A stretch of 64,000 nt of DNA. Source: Tribonema minus (Eukaryota; Sar; Xanthophyceae; Tribonematales; Tribonemataceae). Each line of letters begins with the position of its first letter. The stretch's first letter is position 1. A program made the position numbers and the translations under genes. The stretch is from positions 248,001 through 312,000 of the forward strand of contig JAFCMP010000023.1 in the NCBI GenBank assembly GCA_017506865.1, read 5' to 3'. This document shows positions 48,501-60,300 of this stretch, piece by piece. Under the pieces are notes generated by a model. It had not been told where the DNA came from. It did not search any database and saw nothing but the letters and a program-made list of their open reading frames with translations.

Positions 48501-49598
48501 GCGAACGGCGAAACTGCTAGCCGCGCTGTCAATTGCTTATGTTCACCGCCATGCGAGCGCGGGACACTCACTCGACCGCGGCGCCGTACCTGTGCGGTTG
48601 TACAGGCGGCGCGGGCCTCGTGCGCAGCACCACCACGTCGTCACAGTCGTGCGCTGCCTGCGCCCCTGCCTCCGGCTTGCGCACCATGAGAAACTCCACA
48701 TCCGGGGCAGCTGCGGCCGCAGGCGCTCTGCGCTTTCTGAGGAGGGCATGTCGACAGTAAAAGGTCAGTACGCAGTGTGCTGCACACCATCCTCAAGGTC
48801 TTGCGCGATCAGATGCGCTGCCGTTGTAGAAGGGAAGGGCGGTACAGAGAGGTGTGTCAGAGCAGAGGCCACGGTGCCGAATTTTAGTGTCTTGCAACAG
48901 CCAAGATCACCAGTGAAACGCGTCAAGTGTGGCTTGCGGAGGGCCGGTTGGCAACCAACGCTTCAGTGATGACAGGTCGTCAAGGCAGCGAAAGTGCAAT
49001 CTGCCAGGTGGGCTTCAAATCCTCGAAACCACTTACTTGGCCATGTCTGTGCAGGGCATTTCGGCGAAAATTTCACAACCGACAGGGTCCGCAAGGAATG
49101 CAAAGCTTAACGAGAAAAAAACGAAACGTCAGGTTGTTTGAGACCAAGGCCGTCTTGATGTCTGCTCAACCATTGAACTCAGAACATGTGTGTCAAGCAA
49201 GTCTTTGCACCCAAACTTCAAGTAGCATGAGGAAACAGCTTTGCTCACCTGGTCACCGCGCGCGGCACATCAAGAACCAGCTGCACATCGTCGTCCGAGT
49301 TCTCGTCGGCAGCCGCAACTGCAGCTGCGCCTAGCACTGCACCAACAGTGCCAGTCCCAGTAACCTCCTCAATTTCATCATCCGAGTCCTGCAGATCGAT
49401 CACTTGTGGAAGTCGCGGGGGAGTGTCGAGTCGCCCTAGAGGGCCAGCAAGAGCAGCCAGCATGGCGCAGCCTGTCACTGATGCACCACCTCGCACTGTT
49501 CGCGGCTTGACACGATGTTTCGCGAACGACCTTTTCGTGCGGCGGTAGTACTGTAGGTAGGCAGTCGCAGATTTATTATCACGCAACTTCAAGTGCAT
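45502..49598 (-). CDS. PARP-type ADP-ribosyltransferase with SIM-like N-terminus
   Basis: Six exons, 49598..49249, 48736..48572, 48237..47968, 47136..47023, 46350..46050 and 45738..45502; phases agree throughout (mostly phase 2), giving 478 residues (433 if the ATG at 49463 is used). The N-terminus has PQVIDLQDSDDEIEEV, an acidic SUMO-interacting-like motif, and VEFLMVRKPEAG. The catalytic domain carries RSIFKVH, then RCFHGTSSRCD (His about 280), a four-Cys cluster CGQPHCPACNIC, NYGRGTYFSEN (Tyr about 337), VFVCDVVAGAT and PPPGYDSVG. A Gly/Ala-rich insert follows, then LFEELVVYRDDASVPRF (Glu about 458). The His-Tyr-Glu triad is that of poly-ADP-ribosylating enzymes, and the order resembles tankyrase and fungal PARP-like proteins. 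The last donor is CTG|GTGTGT, less typical than the rest. Probably a nuclear or cytosolic stress or regulatory enzyme; target unknown. Confidence 0.85.
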
Positions 49599-50088
49599 AC
49601 AGTCACAAGTGGGAATGGGGGGGGGGGGGGGGGGTTGTTGATGGTGGTCGTTAATGGTCCCGTGGTTGGGTTCGTTCAGGGCACACTCAGGTTTGCATCA
49701 AACGGGCCCGCACTTGCCAAGGCAACATCGCAGAAAGAGCACAGTTCGGTTTCCCAACGGCAGGCAGGGCTGTGGTCCATCACGTCATGCACATGATGTG
49801 CTGCTAAACATGCCACTTTGCACTTGTATGGCTGGCAATGTATGAGCACAACGACAAAATCCACTGCGCTGATGCCACAAAAGGATCACGCATTCTTAGA
49901 ATCAAGAATCAGCAGCCTGGTGCAACACATGTGGGAGACACCCGGGGATCACGCACTGATGAACGCAGCAAGTGGTGCTCCAGCAAGTGGCTTGATGGTG
50001 TGTATTCACGGGCCAGCGTGCTCACCAGGCTCACACAAAGACCGATGTGACACCGTGCACATTGGCGGCATTGCCGACCCTGCTCCTC
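49599..50088. other. Spacer upstream of PARP gene
   Basis: Holds a G17-G18 run at about 49617-49634 directly upstream of the start codon region, then unremarkable sequence to the first LINE insertion site. Putative promoter of the minus-strand PARP gene. Confidence 0.4.
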
Positions 50089-50097
50089 AAGTACAAT

Positions 50098-50126
50098 TTT
50101 TCGCGCCCTGAGCGAGAATTAATAAA
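50098..50126 (+). mobile_element. LINE 3'-tail fragment (about 30 bp)
   Basis: Only the terminal hairpin and GAGAATTAATAAAA of the LINE are present, flanked by AAGTACAAT on both sides (50089-50097 and 50127-50135). It is an extreme 5' truncation and the first event in the nested array. Confidence 0.7.
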
Positions 50127-50138
50127 AAGTACAATGAA

Positions 50139-50417
50139 AGCTCTCAAGGGCATCGCCCTGGCGCGCTTACGCTCGGCACTGTCGGCAGCGCTCCACATGG
50201 CGTACTCTGGCCGTGTCATGACACACATGGCAGAATCCAGGGGGGGGGGGCACATGGAGGAGGACGTAGGGGAGGACCCCGAGATGCCATTTGGCGGCGG
50301 CGGCGTTTAAGTGGTTGTCGTTGCGACACTTTCAGACTGTCATACGACATGTAGATTCCTTACAGCTAGATGCCAATCATCTGGGCTTTTTCGCGCCCTG
50401 AGCGAGAATTAATAAAA
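50139..50417 (+). mobile_element. LINE copy 2, strongly 5'-truncated
   Basis: Starts inside the LINE open frame (codes KGIALARLRSALSAALHMAY to the stop), continues through the 3' untranslated region and ends AATTAATAAAA. Flanked by AGTACAATGAA at 50128-50138 and 50418-50428, so it inserted into the duplicated target left by the preceding tail fragment. Confidence 0.78.
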
Positions 50418-50448
50418 AGTACAATGAATTTGGGACTACTATTAGTAC

Positions 50449-52105
50449 ATGTTGCACCTCAAGTGGCCTCGGCGGCATCACTAACTGCAGCATCAACAGC
50501 AGCGGCTGCGGGCATAGGCAATACAGCTGCTACAGGCCCTACTAGCCTAAGGGCTGCTGCAGCACCTGCAACAGGAGCAGCGTCGGCAGGCGGCGCCGCA
50601 ACCGTGCCGGCTGCGACAGCGGCAATGGCGGTGGCAGCGGCCAATGCGGCAGGTGCTGCACCAACACCTGCGGCAGCAGCAACACCACTGGCAGCAGCAG
50701 CAACGGCAGGCGGCACAGCTGCAGCACCAGCGCACGCAGCAGCGGCAGCCGTCAATTCAGGCGCTGCGCGTTCCACACCAGCAATGCTACAAGGCGCAGC
50801 AGCAGCAGAGGTGGCGCGCCTGCCCCTCATGCGGACGATCGCCACAGCTGCCACATCTCTACGTGCAGCAACAGGTGACAAGCTGGAACATATACTGCCA
50901 CCAGCGCTAACGCCACTGCAGCAGCAACCACCTACGCAGCAGCCGCCGCTGCGGCCGACAGCAGGTGGTGGCACTGGTGCGGATGCTGCTTGCGTACTTG
51001 ACGCCAGTGCTCTGCAGTTGCAGTGTAGCCTGAAGCGCCCCAATCAGAGTGCGCTTGCAGATGCCGTCGCTACCGAGCTTGCAGATAAGGTGGAGGCGGA
51101 CCTGCAACAGCTGCCGCAGGGCACGCAACGCACGCAAGCACTTGCTCGATTCCGGTCGCAGCGCCACATGCACTCGATCGGCATGGCATTCCTCAACGAG
51201 CCCATGTACTCCACAACGGCTTCGTTCGATGGCCTATCCTGGCAGCTGGCCGTCAAACGCGCCATCGGAGTAGAGGAGCAGACGGCAGGCTGCAAGCTGT
51301 GCGGGAAGTCGCCGGGCGGCACCCTGCATGCACGGCTGTGTCAAGCGCCACGCGTCAAGGCGCACGACACCATTGTCCACAATAGCGTCAAGAGGGCCAC
51401 GCAGCGCCTCCTGCGGCAATACCTCAAAACGGGACTGGTGGACGAGGACTACACGCCGTTTCTGGGGTCCGCCGGGCCGCCGGGGAGTCGCAGGATGGAC
51501 ATTGTGCTGCCTGCCGACGCCTTCCCGGTGACCGGCTACGACGACCCGACACGCCACCTACCGCTCATGGTGGACGTTACCTGCTTCGAGGCACAGGTGG
51601 CGTCGCGGGCGGCGAAGACTGCAGCAGACCCCGAGCGATGCTGCCGCGACCAAGAGGCCGCCAAGACTACCCACTATTCTGGTCATTATGATCAGAATTG
51701 CTACAAACTTGCCACATTGGCAATAGGGTCATTTGGCAGCATCGGGGAGCAGGGGCGGAAGTTGCTGGAGGCTGTGGCGACGGAGTATGCCAGCAGGATG
51801 TCAGTGCCCGGAGGAGCGCGCCCTAAAGCTCTCAAGGGCATCGCCCTGGCGCGCTTACGCTCGGCACTGTCGGCAGCGCTCCACATGGCGTACTCTGGCC
51901 GTGTCATGACACACATGGCAGAATCCAGGGGAGGGGGGCACATGGAGGAGGACGTAGGGGAGGACCCCGAGATGCCATTTGGCGGCGGCGGCGTTTGAGT
52001 GGTTGTCGTTGCGACACTTTCAGACTGTCATACGACATGTAGATTCCTTACAGCTAGATGCCAATCATCTGGGCTTTTTCGCGCCCTGAGCGAGAATTAA
52101 TAAAA
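50449..52105 (+). mobile_element. LINE copy 3, 5'-truncated, open frame intact
   Basis: Flanked by AGTAC (50444-50448 and 52106-52110). The open frame from the left edge to 51998 is uninterrupted: Ala-rich linker, thumb-like LARFRSQRHMHSIGMAFLNE, Cys/His knuckle CKLCGKSPGGTLHARLC, then PDDEXK-like RRMDIVLP ... LMVDVTCFE ... RDQEAAK and an acidic C-terminus MEEDVGEDPEMPFGGGGV. It is nearly identical to copy 1 at 29.3-31.1 kb. The nuclease module belongs to the restriction-like type that makes many LINEs site-specific. No reverse transcriptase is included in the copy. Confidence 0.82.
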
Positions 52106-52110
52106 AGTAC

Positions 52111-53960
52111 GTTTTGCCCCCCCCGGGGCCAGCTCGCCAACATCGAAAGGTGTGGCAGCGCCATGAAGTGGAGGGTGGGGGCTGCTTGTCTGGCGCGCCT
52201 AGCATGTTTCACCAGCCATGGTGCATCTGGCGCGCCGCAGCAGCACCTGCCACATTTCAGCCGCACATTTGGAGCCCCTTATCACACAGCACCAGCAGGC
52301 CAGAGGAGCATTACGTTCGAGCTCGCGGCATCGGCAAGGACATGGAAAGCTTTGCAGTTCGCCTCTCAAGCAGCACGAGCAGCTACTTCCCTCCCCTCAC
52401 GCCACCCAAGGATACTATCTTCGGGCCTTTTGGCACCGTTGATTGTCATACCAATTGCTCTTCGAGCTGATCCGTGGCTGAAGCAGAAGGAGTGGGGCTC
52501 ATGCAGCTGTGCGCAGCTGCTGCAGACTACGCCTGCTCGGCCGTCGCCAGGGCTCGTGCCTTTTCCGCCATGTGCCGACCAACCTGCGCTTGAAGTTCGC
52601 CACCAAGGACACTATCCCGGGGCTTCACGGCACCCTGGATTGTTGACCCTACTCCTATGGAGTGTTGTTCGTGTGGCGGCAAACCGCAGCTTCTGCTGGC
52701 ACCTCTGGCCCCGACTGCTGCATCGGCGACTGTGGACATCGGACCTGCGCTGCCTCCACCAGCACTTGCCGCCGTACACCGCATTTGCTGCCCCAGCACC
52801 TCACATCTGGACACTATCTTGGGACCTAGCGGTACCCTTGCTTGTTGTTACACACACTCTTTCAGAGTCTTGTCCGTGGGGAGGGTCAGCGATGCGGCGA
52901 CGGCGCAGGCAGGTGGCGGCTTCGCCTGCTTGGTGGCCTACGCCGACGCAGCGACCGAGTGTCAAGCCTGCTGCCTGCTGCGGCAAGATCATCGACGCGA
53001 ACACCAACACCTGCAACCACACCGTCGAAGACCGGAGCCTATCCGCCGCCGTCCCTGCCGCCGGCGATGGCGCACGCCTTCAACCCACAACCGACACAAG
53101 GACACTATCTTGGGGCCTCGCGGCACCCTTGATTGTTAGTCATACAACTCTGCGGAGTGTTGTCCAAGGCATGTGGTTAGAGAGCGGCGCCTGTGCGCGG
53201 CGACGGGGCAGGCGGCGGCAGCTGCTTGGCGGGAGCGGCGCGGAGGAGCAGGAGCAGGAGCAGCAGGAGGAAGGAGTTCGCAGCAGGGGTTCCAGTGTGC
53301 GGCCGGGGACACCGGGGGGGGTAACACTAGCAAATAGAAGGGCGGGTTTTAGTAGATATGCTTGCTGGAGTGACAGCATCAGCCTTTGCAGCACCAGTGC
53401 CTGGCACTTAGTGATCCATGACCATTGTCCTCAGTTCTGGGCGCTGCTACCAGTAGCCCAGGCCTGCACAAAGCTGTTCACGGTTAGGACCATTTTGGCA
53501 GAGACACGGGAGGCCTCAAAGTGGGTCTGGTCGTGTAGAGGCAGTAGCTTAGGCACTTTGGAGCAGCATGATAGTGGGGACCGATCGGGGTTTGGGTGGG
53601 GTTTGTTGGGGTTGGGTTGGACTCTTCGTAGCAACAGCATTGATACCCTTAGCACCAGTGCCTGGTGCCCAGTGATCATTTTGCCTAGAGGCGTGATTCA
53701 GACGTGTCAACATGGTCCTCAGTTCTGGGCGCTGTCAAAGGCGACCCAGGCCTGCATAAATCTTTTTCAAGACGGGACAAGTGTGCCTCACGGCTGGGCA
53801 ACCCTAAGTAGGGTTTGGTTGTGGGGTGTTGGTGGTAGTGTGAGGAGGGGGAAGCCTGTTTGCGGTTGAGTCTCTCTTCGGAGAAGGAATGTTGCATTGA
53901 GTGCACATCCAAAGAGAGGGCTTTTCGCGCCCCTCGCGAAGCGAAATCAATAAAAGTACA
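52111..53960 (+). mobile_element. Element family B: repeat-built unit with LINE-like tail
   Basis: The unit ends TTTTCGCGCCCC, CGCGAAGCGAAA, AATCAATAAAAGTAC, a hairpin plus A-rich tail almost matching the tail of the RLE LINE. Inside are four tandem repeats (GGACACTATCTTGGGGCCTC-like, near 52409, 52609, 52811 and 53098) spaced 200-290 bp, and two copies of CAGTTCTGGGCGCTG ... CAGGCCTGCA (53431 and 53722). Fragments of the same family lie at 28880-28990 and 31372-31505. A long plus-strand frame crosses the unit but the repeats do not share one frame, so I do not call it a gene. It may be a SINE-like or truncated element mobilised through the shared tail. Confidence 0.5.
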
Positions 53961-54314
53961 CCTTTGTGCCTGCTACCAAAAGCGCGTGCATGCTATGTAC
54001 CGGCCATTGTGATGCTGGATGCGGCAATACTGAGCTCTGCCTGCAGCAGTTCCGCCGCAAGACTTGCTGGTGCGTCCGCAGAGCGAAAGAATGTAGGCTG
54101 AAATGATGCAGCTCCGGTCATCAGGAATGGCCTCAATGATCCCAGATGCGTGCACGATCCAATGTGGCCAACATCATTTTGTTCATGTAGCTCAGCCTAC
54201 TACATAGTGTGGCTCTAACCCGACAGCGTCTCTGTGTAGACAGCACCCATGGTCTGTGTGCCCATGACTCCCACTGTAAAAGTCGTGTAAAAGATGCATC
54301 TACCTACATCTGGG
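53961..54314. other. No gene seen
   Basis: Short spacer between the family B tail and the 3' end of the zinc-motif PARP gene. Confidence 0.45.
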
Positions 54315-57300
54315 CTACGGCAGCGTGTAGGTAATCATGTACGCAGGGATCGCTGCGTCTTCGCGATACACCACGAGCTCGTCGTAGTTGAGGCCACCGG
54401 GGCTGGGCTGCGCGAGCAGGCACCAACGCAGTACGGCAACAGGTGATCAGCAGGCGAGCCCATGTGCGCACAGAGGAAGCTGAGTTGAAAGGTTGTGCAT
54501 GCTGTTTGAAAGCGGTACAGAAGCGTGCAGCCAATTTTGCTAAAGTCAAAGCACACTGAGCGTGTGCCAGCGTTCACGATTGGTCACTCTACGAGTCTGT
54601 GTGTGGTTGTAGCGGCATGCACAATGCGGTGGTAGGCAAAAGAACATGTTTCGGCATGATGTACAGGTTGAGTCTGCTTCTGTACTTCTAGTACAGAACA
54701 TTGCCATCACATTGCGGGCACCACTAGATACTATCGGCGCATTGATACTGCTGATTATGGGCCTGTGTTGCCATGACCATAGATAAGGTCAACCGGGTGA
54801 TGCTACCTGCGGTCTCAATACCATAGCCCGTCGATGTGCACACTGTGAATGATTGATTGCGTACACTCAAGATGAGTCATCTGTCCCACCCGCACTGGCG
54901 ACAGAAAGCTGTTGATGGACAACATCGCAGGAGGTGGCGCAACACGCCTTCCCTCATGTGTGCACTTGCTGCGGCGCATGTCAGGCAGTCGGAGATAAAA
55001 TCGATGACGGAAAAAGCACTCCAACGTTAGCATGAAGCTTTCAACCCTTTCTCAGGAATGACCACAAGTGGCCTAGCGTTTGCTTAGAAACACCCTGTGA
55101 GGCTTGTTGTTGATGTACCTGGAAGGAGTATGAACGTACTTCAAAGCGCGCGTTTGCATATGTTATACAGTCACTGTCAACTGATTGAGCATCGATGTAC
55201 GTATAGAGCCAAAACACACTCTATACACGCCATACTAGACTACGCACACAGAGCTTGCACCTGCAAGTCCACCATGTGTCGCTCGTGCCGGGTCATGTAC
55301 TTCAACATTCACAGCACGTGAAGACAGGCACGGCTCACCTCGCCTACCATGCTGTCGTACCCGTTTGGGGGGTATGGGCCAGGGTGATTGGCGTCGGTGG
55401 TCCTGTAGGCTTGCCCCGCAATGACATTGCACACAAACCTGGGAGGGGGGGGGGGGGGCAGGGGGCAGGATGAGGTACGACAGCAGGGGGACAAGTTGCG
55501 GTACAAGCAGTACGACGTCACGGTGGCGGTACGTTGAGCTCTGCGCGCCTGAAGAAAATTGTGTCCCTGCACCAGGGCGTAGTCTGCGTGTCTGGCAGAT
55601 GATACAAGCGATAGCGCACACTGCTCTGCGCTTTCCCTACATCGAAAGCCCGACGGCGCCAATGCGGGGTCAGCTCTCTGAACACAACAGCTCTGGCAGC
55701 AGTACTGCATGTAGCAGCGGGCTGGATCGCCAGCGTACGGCATTTTGACGACTCACTTGAGAATTGCGGAGCTTCAAAAGCCATTCAAGGATGTACAGTC
55801 AGGCACAAGGACGTTCAAGGTTGAAGTCAACAGTTCACTGCAAGTGCAGCAGCACACGTGTGATGTGGTGAGTGTGGCAGCGCTCATGTGGCGCGTCAGT
55901 TCTTGGGTGAGCTCTGCTCATATAGCGTGCCAGTTCCAGACAGCAGAGCACCGGCCCATGCGCTCCCCAGCTGCAAATGCCCAGCAACCGAAGCTTTTTC
56001 GCACACTCCGAGATCGGGCGATGCAAAGTAACCAAGCAGCACATCGGCGGTGGCAGCGCTCGCATGATGCGCCAGCGCTCTTCGTGCGGCGCCGTCCGGC
56101 GCGCGTGCGCTCCGCTCGCCATGCGGCCACTACTAACCATCTCAAAGAACCTGCCACGGCGCTATGAGTCTAACGCGTACGCGCCACGAGCAATGCGCTG
56201 AAAACGCTGCTGTACCCAAACGCGGAATGACAGCAATGAAGGCTCATGACATCCACTCACATGACGTGCCAATTCTTGGTGACGCCGCGCCGGTCGACTT
56301 GCGCGCGCCGCGACCCCTGCGCGTAGTCGTTGGACTTGCCCGAGACGCTCGAGAAGTAGAGGCCGCGCCCGTAGCGCAGCGCCGGCAGGCCGCGCGCCAG
56401 CGGCCCGCCCCCGCAGTAGCGCATGCTGAAGCCGTGCGTGCAGATGTTGCACACGGCGCACGTGGGGTCGCCGCTGCGTGATAGCGTGGGCGCAGGGAGT
56501 GCGGTGAGCACAAACGGTGAGCACTGACGCATGTGATCGGGCAGCTTTCATTGGTGCTGATGCTGCGCGCCTGTTAGCTGGCACCACTTGCGCGCGTTGC
56601 TGCGCTGTCTCAGCTGCACGCCTGTCAGGTGGCGGTGCCTGTGCGCGACGCTGCACGCGCTGCAGCGCTCAGCTCGGTGCGGTGCCTGCGCGCGCGCTGC
56701 AGCGGCGGCGGTGACCGGTGACCGCGCACGCGGCAGCCGGCGCAGCCTGATTGACATATGCACAGGACATGGGGCCCTGATTGCATCAACGCACAGCATG
56801 TCGGCATTCGCGCCGGGGCAGCCGCACCCAGACGTCAAGTACACGCCGCTGCTGAGCAGTGCCCGCACCACCGCTGCGCGCGAGGGACGCGCCGCCAGCA
56901 GCGCAGCAGCTACAGCCGCCGCTGAGAGGACGCGTTTGCGAGCAAGCGCGCAACCGGCGCGCAGCAAGGAGCACCTGCGGCACGCACGGCATGAGCGCGC
57001 TGCGCTCAGGGGCGCGGGGGGTTACGGCCGCCAGCGGCAGCACGTGCGCGCGCCCATGGCGGCGCTGCGCAGACGGCTGCGTGCGCAGATTTTGCACGTG
57101 GCGGAGGCAGGGCCGCTGCTGAGCGTTGATGCCCAGGACTACGGCCAAAAACGCAATGCGCTCGTGCATCACTCAAAGGGCTGTGCGGCAGGCTGCATCT
57201 GGTGCGTGAGCCGTTCGTGCTTCACGCCTATTACACACTGCACAACTTTCTAGCCCGCTGGCACTAGTTACCGCGCGTGCAGTAGCGCAAGTTTGAGGCG

Positions 57301-60300
57301 CGTCTCTGCTGGTGACATGGCTGCCAGGAGTTGCACTGAGGCGCTTTGTGCACGCAGTGCCGCTGCCTGGCACGAGCGGCGATGGGTCAACCCTAACCCT
57401 ACCCTAATCGCGCATGGAAACCACCGCTGTGTCATTCAGTTGCGCTTTGCAGTTTGGCACGCATGCTTGAGTGGCGTGCCGTTGACAGCGCGCAGGACTC
57501 CATGCATGCGCCGATTGCACAGCGACATGAAGAAGGCGCGGACGAAGGCACAAGCAGTGGTTGTGGGCGAGTGGTGTGCGCGAGTGGTGTGCGCTCATGA
57601 CTTGCAGCATGCGTAGACCATCCCTTCCTGTCGAGGTGGCACTTGCGAAGTGTGGTGCAAGGTTGCAGTGTGCTGCGACTCGACTTGCGAAGCGACTGTG
57701 CGGATGCGGCGCACTCGGAAAGAACACCTGCAACGCCTGCACCTCCGTCCGGACGCTCCGGGTCAGTTCAGTAGCAGCATGGGGGCGTTTGCGCTCGCGC
57801 CGTGTTCGGGGACGCTACAATTGGACGCAGCGCACTGCGCAAACGGTGTTGTAAAAAAACACGTACTTCGAAGTATCATCCGCGACAGCCCGGAGAGTGT
57901 GTGATTTTGTGCATGATACTCATAGACATGGGTATGTACGAAAGCGGCATCACTCGCTGCCTGCAGGGGTCTGCGCCTGTGCAAATGCCACAACCAGAAA
58001 CTCAGACGCGCCATTTGCTGCCCTGACATGCACGCGCAGCATCAGCAACCACAGGCGCGCTACGCGTTGGGTGAGCACTGAGGCCTGCTGTCACCATCGC
58101 GGGGCGCGAGCGCATGGCCAGCGTACACACATCGCATACATGTACTTCAACTTATATCATCAGGTGCATGCAAAGCTAGCAGTAACAATCGCAACGAGTC
58201 ATCGAGTCGATCAGTCATGCCACTCACCACGGCCCGCCGGTGAGCCTGACGTAGAAGTCGCACTTGCAGCCCGTGCCGTGGAAGCGCCGCTTGACCGTGG
58301 CCCCGTAGCGCTGCTTCTGCGCCTCGTATGCCTTGTAGGCCCTGTTGAGGGGGGGCGGCGCGCGGGGGGGGTGGGGGGGTGGAGGCAACCGCTGCACATG
58401 TTAGCGCTGCGAAGCTGCAGCAAACATCAGCACCTGTTTGAGGATGCTGTGCAGCACCTCAACCTGCAGCGCCCCATTGTAGCCAGTTGATGAAAGACTG
58501 TTACAGCATCCGCTCATTCCTTGCTGATCCAGCCAACCAGACTGCTCAAGGCCTCCACACCATCTTCGCGAACTGGCATAAAACGGCTTGATCGCTTCTG
58601 CTACTGCATGTACACCGGTCACACGCTGTCGGTGGCAGCAGCAGAGCTGACGTGCCCTCAATGTCCGCACAAATGATCATAGATACGTACGGTACTTCTA
58701 GATTACGTTTGCAACATAGCCGAGCAAGGCATATCATCGCCTCGTTTGTGCACTGAACTCCACTACGTAACTGCGTGCAGCGCACCGCATCAACTGCTCA
58801 GCACCACCGCATAACAACACTCAGCGCCCCCCCCCCCCTCTCCCCCCGTCTCACCTGAAGATGCCGTCCGGGACCTTGACCTCGAAGATGCGCTCCAGCG
58901 TCGGCGTGCCGCTGTCGTGGTGCTTGCCCCAGCTGTCGAGGAACTGCTTGCGGATGGACGCGTACCTGTCGTGGCGCCGCGTCAGCAGGCTCAGCCGGAA
59001 CGTGCTCGTGAGGCAGCGCCCAGGCAGGTCGCTGCCGCTGTTGGGAGAGTCGCGTGCGCGGGCGGCGGCCGCGCGCGCGTGGCGTCAGAACGACGTGAAA
59101 CGCATTTATTTGTATGCTCCAATTTCATGGTCGTGGATGCAAGCAGTGTGCTGCCGCAGCTGAGCCGTGCGCATGCGGTACAGCTGCCGCTGTTGGGAGA
59201 GTCACACGCGCAAGCGGCGGCGGTGGCGCGTGGCGTCAGAAGTATGCAAAACGCACTTGTACTTTCGTGAATTCCGCTTGCCAATGGGGCGCGAAAAGCC
59301 CCTCACCTCGGAATGCACATCGATGCAGCAGCACTTGTACTAGGAGGACCACCCTTAGCACATGTGCTGGATCGTCGCCGCATGTCCCGCTCATCAAGTG
59401 CAAAAGTTACGTGCAGCACAGAACATGTACAATGCAGATGCCATTGGCGGCGGCGGCGGCGGCCCCTGCGACGGCAAGTTCGCACCAGCCGCGAATTCCT
59501 CTGGGATCATGAGCATAGATGCAAGCGGTCACTGCTGCCGCTGCTGAGCCGTGCGCATGCAGTGTGCCCTGCTTTTGGCGAACAAGCGTCCGGCGCAGTA
59601 CAACCCTTGACCCCATGGGCCTCAGCGCCTCAGGCTCGCGCAGAAGGCGGCCGGCGCAGTCTCTGGCAGGTACGCAACTAGTGAACGCCGCAAGCGCGCA
59701 CTGCGCTGCGCAGTGGCTGCGGCACAACGCGACGCAACAGCCCTCGCATAGAGGGCCACGCTGCTGGCGCACATGCCACGCTGAGCTTCGACGAAATAGA
59801 GCTCTACGATCTTTTGATTCATTTCCATGATACAACAGCCCTCGCAAATTACCACCAAAACCATGAGGCGTGGCACCGACCTCCACACGAACTCCACGCC
59901 CGGCGCCGTGTTGGGCAGCTGGCGCGCGCGCGCGGCGCGCATGCGGTGCTCCTCCGAGCAGAAGTGCAGGTCCTCCTGCGTCGCGGGGTGGCGCACGACG
60001 CGCTCCGGACAGCCGCGCATGGAGCAGCGCGCGTCACCGCAGGCGAGGCCCATGCGCACGGCGTGCCGAGCGCTGCAGAAGGGGAGCGTCTCGCCGCCGC
60101 CCTCCGCGTCCACCCTGTTTTGGTGCGCGCGCAGGAGACGGCGGCCGCGTGCGTCAGTGCTCGCGCGCCTCTGTGGGCGTGCACGCGCGGGGGGGGCGTG
60201 ACAGGCCCTGACGGAGAGCGTCTCGCCGCCGCCCTCCGCGTCCACCCTGGCAGTGGGCGCGCATGCACGCGCGCAACGCACACGGTAGCCGGGCGCGTCA

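Noticed and set aside
52058-53869. 603-codon plus-strand open frame across the LINE tail and family B element
   Set aside because: It starts inside the LINE 3' end, and the internal 200-290 bp repeats are read in different frames; stops are absent because of GC-rich composition.
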